This document shows, in pieces, positions 61,580-64,000 of a stretch of DNA of 64,000 nucleotides. A program made the position numbers and the translations under genes. Source of the stretch: Pseudomonas sp. IPO3778 (lineage in GTDB: Bacteria > Pseudomonadota > Gammaproteobacteria > Pseudomonadales > Pseudomonadaceae); NCBI RefSeq assembly GCF_013386825.1, contig NZ_JACARC010000048.1, positions 1 to 64,000 on the forward strand. The letters are read 5' to 3'. Under the pieces are notes generated by a model that had not been told where the DNA came from, ran no database searches, and worked only from the letters and a program-made list of their open reading frames with translations. Each line of letters starts with the position of its first letter. Position 1 is the stretch's first letter.

Positions 61580-62347
61580 ATGCGTATTCTTTCTTCCCTG
61601 GCGATCGCCATGGCACTCGCTACACCGTTATTGGCCTCGGCTGCCGAGGCGCCCCGCGACCAGCCAGGCGCCGGCAAAAGCGTGGTGATCGTGCCCGGTT
61701 CCTTCGTCGACGGCTCCGGCTGGCGAGTGGTGCACGACATCCTGATTCACAAGGGCTACAAGGTCACCGTGGTGCATCAGGGCCATGAAAGCCTGGCCGC
61801 CGACGTGGCCGAGGCCCGCGAAGTGCTGGAGCAGCAAGTCGGCCCGGTGGTACTGGTGGGTCAAAGCTCCGGCGGCGGGGTGATCTCGATTGCCGGTGAC
61901 CGCGACAAGGTCAAGTCGATGGTCTATGTCTCCGCCCTGCAACCGGAAGTCGGCGAGAACATGAGCCAGTTGCTGTCGTCGATGCCGGCACCGAGCAATG
62001 ACGTCAAGCAGACCCGCGACGGGCATCTGTTCTTTGACCGCGCCAAATACAACGCCGATTTCGCTGCCGACCTGACCACCAATCGCACCGACTTCATGGC
62101 CGCCTCCCAGGTACCGGCCACCACCGCGCTGTTCGGCGGCACCATCTGGGCTGCGGCCTGGCACAAGAAACCGACCTATGCCGTGGTGTCCACCGAAGAC
62201 CGTGCCCTGAGCCCCGATCTGCAGCGCTGGATGTACAAGCGCGCCGGCTCAAAAGTCACCGAAATCAAAGGCAGCCACTCGGTGTACATCTCCCAGCCTG
62301 AGGCTGTGGCGAAGGTCATCGAAGACGCTGCATCCGTCATCAAGTAA
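61580..62347 (+). CDS. Secreted alpha/beta hydrolase
   Basis: A 255-residue protein with a signal peptide (cleavage near SAAEA). The nucleophile elbow GQSSGG holds the catalytic Ser, the oxyanion-type VPGSFVDGSGW is near the N-terminus, and the catalytic His lies in KGSHSVYIS. It belongs to the hydrolase group related to plant-type esterases such as salicylate/hydroxynitrile families. Substrate unknown. GGAG precedes the ATG at 61580. It is unusual between two bufferin genes. Confidence 0.84.
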   Translation: MRILSSLAIAMALATPLLASAAEAPRDQPGAGKSVVIVPGSFVDGSGWRVVHDILIHKGYKVTVVHQGHESLAADVAEAREVLEQQVGPVVLVGQSSGGGVISIAGDRDKVKSMVYVSALQPEVGENMSQLLSSMPAPSNDVKQTRDGHLFFDRAKYNADFAADLTTNRTDFMAASQVPATTALFGGTIWAAAWHKKPTYAVVSTEDRALSPDLQRWMYKRAGSKVTEIKGSHSVYISQPEAVAKVIEDAASVIK

Positions 62348-62374
62348 ACCCCACCCCCCCCAGGAGTATTACCC

Positions 62375-62647
62375 ATGAGCACGTCCATCAAATCCCGTTT
62401 GAGCCTTGCCGCTGCGGCCGCCCTGATCGCCATGGCGTCTGCATCCTTCGCCGCTGCCGCCAGCGCCGCCGACCAGCCGGAGCAACCAGGCCGCTGCTAC
62501 GGCGTGAACAACTGCAAGGGCGAAAGCCTGTGCGCCACCGCCAAGAACGATTGCAAAGGCCTCAACAGCTGCAAGGGCCAGGGCGTGGTCGTCAAGACCC
62601 CGTCCGAATGCCTGAAGCTGGGCGGCACCACCACTGAGCCGAAGTAA
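62375..62647 (+). CDS. bufA2: Bufferin-type precursor, BufA2 family
   Basis: A 90-residue secreted protein with an Ala-rich signal peptide (cleavage near SAADQ). Six Cys are at 41, 47, 53, 60, 66 and 79, and the NCKG/DCKG/SCKG repeats resemble BufA2-type bufferin metallophores. It is unlike BufA1 in cysteine number and spacing, so the operon makes two precursors for one BufBC pair. AGGAG precedes the start. Confidence 0.85.
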   Translation: MSTSIKSRLSLAAAAALIAMASASFAAAASAADQPEQPGRCYGVNNCKGESLCATAKNDCKGLNSCKGQGVVVKTPSECLKLGGTTTEPK

Positions 62648-62693
62648 GGTCGTAATGAACACGCGGGGTGCCTGGCGTCCCGCGTTGTTTTCA

Positions 62694-62723
62694 GGTTTTT
62701 CGCGAGCAAGCTCGCTCCTACAG
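62694..62723. repeat. Half REP hairpin arm in the bufA2-bufB gap
   Basis: TTTTTCGCGAGCAAGCTCGC continuing to CTCCTACAG is the right arm of the 6726/27827-class REP element. The matching left arm is absent, so it is a truncated copy inside the operon, upstream of bufB. Confidence 0.75.
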
Positions 62724-62744
62724 TTTTATAACGGAGACCGTGTG

Positions 62745-63596
62745 ATGCCGACATCCAATCCGCGTTTTTCGGGCTATGGCCTGGGGTTGCGCAAGGAGCA
62801 CTACGGTGAGTTCCTGGAGACCCCGGTGGCGGTGGATTTCGTTGAAGTGATCTCCGAGAATTTCATGGTCGCGGGCGGCCAGCCCCGGCATATCCTGCGC
62901 CAGATTCGTGAGCGGTACCCGGTGGCGCTGCACGGGGTGTCGATGTCGATCGGCACGGCCGAGGGCCTCGATCGCGATTACCTGAAGCGCCTCAAGTCGC
63001 TGGTGGACGAGGTCGAGCCGCTGTTTGTGTCCGACCACCTGAGCTGGTCCCGCAGTGGCGGCTTCAACGCCCATGACCTGCTGCCGGTGCCGTATACCGA
63101 CGAGGCCCTGGACCGGGTCTGCGCCAATATCGACATGGCCCAGGACGTGTTGGGCCGCACGATGCTGTTTGAAAACCCGTCCAGCTACCTGGCCTTCGAC
63201 GGCGCCTCCATGAGCGAGTGGGAATTTATCGCCGCCATGTCCAGGCGCACCGGCTGCGAGCTGTTGCTGGACGTCAATAATGTGTTTGTCAGCGCCAGCA
63301 ACCATGGCTTTGACGCCCTGGCGTTTCTCGACGGGATTCCGGCCGAACGGGTCCGGCAGATTCACCTGGCCGGCCACAGCCAGGGCCGCGATTTGCTGAT
63401 CGACAGCCATGACAGCCCGGTGTGTGACGGGGTCTGGGATCTGTATGCCAAGGCCGTTGCCTTGCTCGGCCCGGTCGCCACGATGATCGAACGCGACGAC
63501 GAGATTCCGCCCTTGGCCGAGTTGCTGGAGGAGCTGTCGATCGCCCGCATGCTGGGCGCTTCCGAGGCCTACAAACGTGCGCAGGTGGGTCGATGA
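62745..63596 (+). CDS. bufB: Bufferin-modifying MNIO enzyme BufB (DUF692)
   Basis: A 283-residue DUF692 protein, a multinuclear non-heme iron oxidase with a TIM-barrel fold. Family metal-site motifs are visible: EVISENF, LHGVSMSIG, VSDHLSW, LFENPSSY, LLDVNNVFVSASNHG and IHLAGHSQG. With BufC it oxidises Cys residues of bufferin precursors. GGAG precedes the ATG at 62745 (a GTG codon sits just upstream). It overlaps bufC by 4 bp (ATGA). Confidence 0.92.
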   Translation: MPTSNPRFSGYGLGLRKEHYGEFLETPVAVDFVEVISENFMVAGGQPRHILRQIRERYPVALHGVSMSIGTAEGLDRDYLKRLKSLVDEVEPLFVSDHLSWSRSGGFNAHDLLPVPYTDEALDRVCANIDMAQDVLGRTMLFENPSSYLAFDGASMSEWEFIAAMSRRTGCELLLDVNNVFVSASNHGFDALAFLDGIPAERVRQIHLAGHSQGRDLLIDSHDSPVCDGVWDLYAKAVALLGPVATMIERDDEIPPLAELLEELSIARMLGASEAYKRAQVGR

Positions 63597-64000
63597 ACCT
63601 GGCGCAGTGGCAGCAGGCCTTTCACACCTGGCTGGTGAGTGCGTCAGACGAGTCCGCCCGGGTGCTTGGCAACAAAACCGCCGGCCTGGCGGTTTACCAG
63701 AACAACTACCGCGCGCAACTGGTGGGTTGCCTGGAGCAGGCGTTTCCCCACCTGCGGCGCTGGGTGGGGGATGAGGCGTTTCTGGCCGCGGCCATCCGCC
63801 ATATCGACCGGCATCCGCCCCATGCCTGGACCCTGGATGCCTACCCCGAAGGCTTCCACTTGACCTTGGGAGAACTGTTCCCCAACAACCCCGATGTGCA
63901 TGAACTGGCGTGGATCGAGTCGTCCCTCAATGAGGCGTTTGTGGCCGCCGATGCCAGCCCGTTGCCCATGGAGGTATTGGAAGCGGTGGACTGGGACACG
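63593..64000 (+). CDS. bufC: Bufferin maturation partner BufC (DUF2063), truncated at window end
   Basis: The first 136 residues of a protein starting MNLAQWQQAFHTWLVS with the DUF2063 motifs GLAVYQNNYRAQLVGCLEQAFPHL, RHIDRHPPHAWTLDAYPEGF and DVHELAWIESSLNEAF. These are the features of BufC, which delivers the precursor to BufB. The reading frame is open to 64000, so the C-terminal part is outside the window. The ATG overlaps the bufB stop. Confidence 0.9.
   Translation, partial: MNLAQWQQAFHTWLVSASDESARVLGNKTAGLAVYQNNYRAQLVGCLEQAFPHLRRWVGDEAFLAAAIRHIDRHPPHAWTLDAYPEGFHLTLGELFPNNPDVHELAWIESSLNEAFVAADASPLPMEVLEAVDWDT

Overview
The window is a GC-rich Gammaproteobacterial chromosome segment, almost certainly from the Pseudomonas fluorescens group. 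Supporting signs are the class of genes (OprD-family porins, complete hpa pathway, DUF6482, bufferin operon), dense coding and many scattered REP-type hairpins of the kinds common in fluorescent pseudomonads. No rRNA, tRNA, CRISPR array or complete transposase gene was seen.

Layout. 1-532 holds three tandem copies of a ~220 bp hairpin unit. 557-3524 carries a small HrpK-like protein and an iron-sulfur (6-4) photolyase operon. 3821-12195 is an aromatic-acid/amine uptake and hydroxylation block: phenylacetaldehyde-type aldehyde dehydrogenase, a two-component 4-hydroxyphenylacetate 3-hydroxylase of the Acinetobacter C2/C1 type, an outer-membrane porin, an APC permease, DUF3156 and a FeaR-type activator. 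12277-17500 is an AT-rich-tipped RHS polymorphic toxin with its immunity gene. 17598-23278 is a less familiar oxidation module (two SDRs, MoaF, LuxR regulator, cupin, PuuB-like amine oxidase) divergent from an HpaR paralogue. 23421-33794 is the homoprotocatechuate meta-cleavage pathway (hpaG1 G2 E D F X H I, hpaA, OprD porin, hpaR).

Taken together, 3821-33794 reads as a dispersed catabolic super-region. Aromatic amines or 4-hydroxyphenylacetaldehyde would be oxidised to 4-hydroxyphenylacetate, hydroxylated to 3,4-dihydroxyphenylacetate and cleaved by the hpa enzymes. A near-identical palindrome built on GTTAAC-AT-GTTAAC sits in the promoters of feaR, the SDR/MoaF module, hpaG1/hpaA and oprD/hpaR, which suggests common control by the two HpaR-type MarR regulators (inference).

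33882-36272 is a TonB-dependent receptor with a signalling domain. 36601-46450 is a compact type II secretion operon (gspE F G H I J K L M N D) with a lipoprotein secretin, resembling Hxc systems. 46458-51446 is an RraA/HMG-aldolase operon (two RraA-like proteins, aminotransferase, MFS transporter) with a divergent LysR regulator. 51461-52110 is a non-coding element with ~100 bp terminal inverted repeats. 52120-56666 is a second-type BamA gene divergent from a CpxRA-like two-component system. 57291-60116 encodes a winged-helix/NB-ARC-like ATPase regulator. The window ends in a bufferin (copper-binding RiPP) operon with two different precursor proteins, DoxX, a secreted hydrolase, bufB and a bufC truncated by the window edge.
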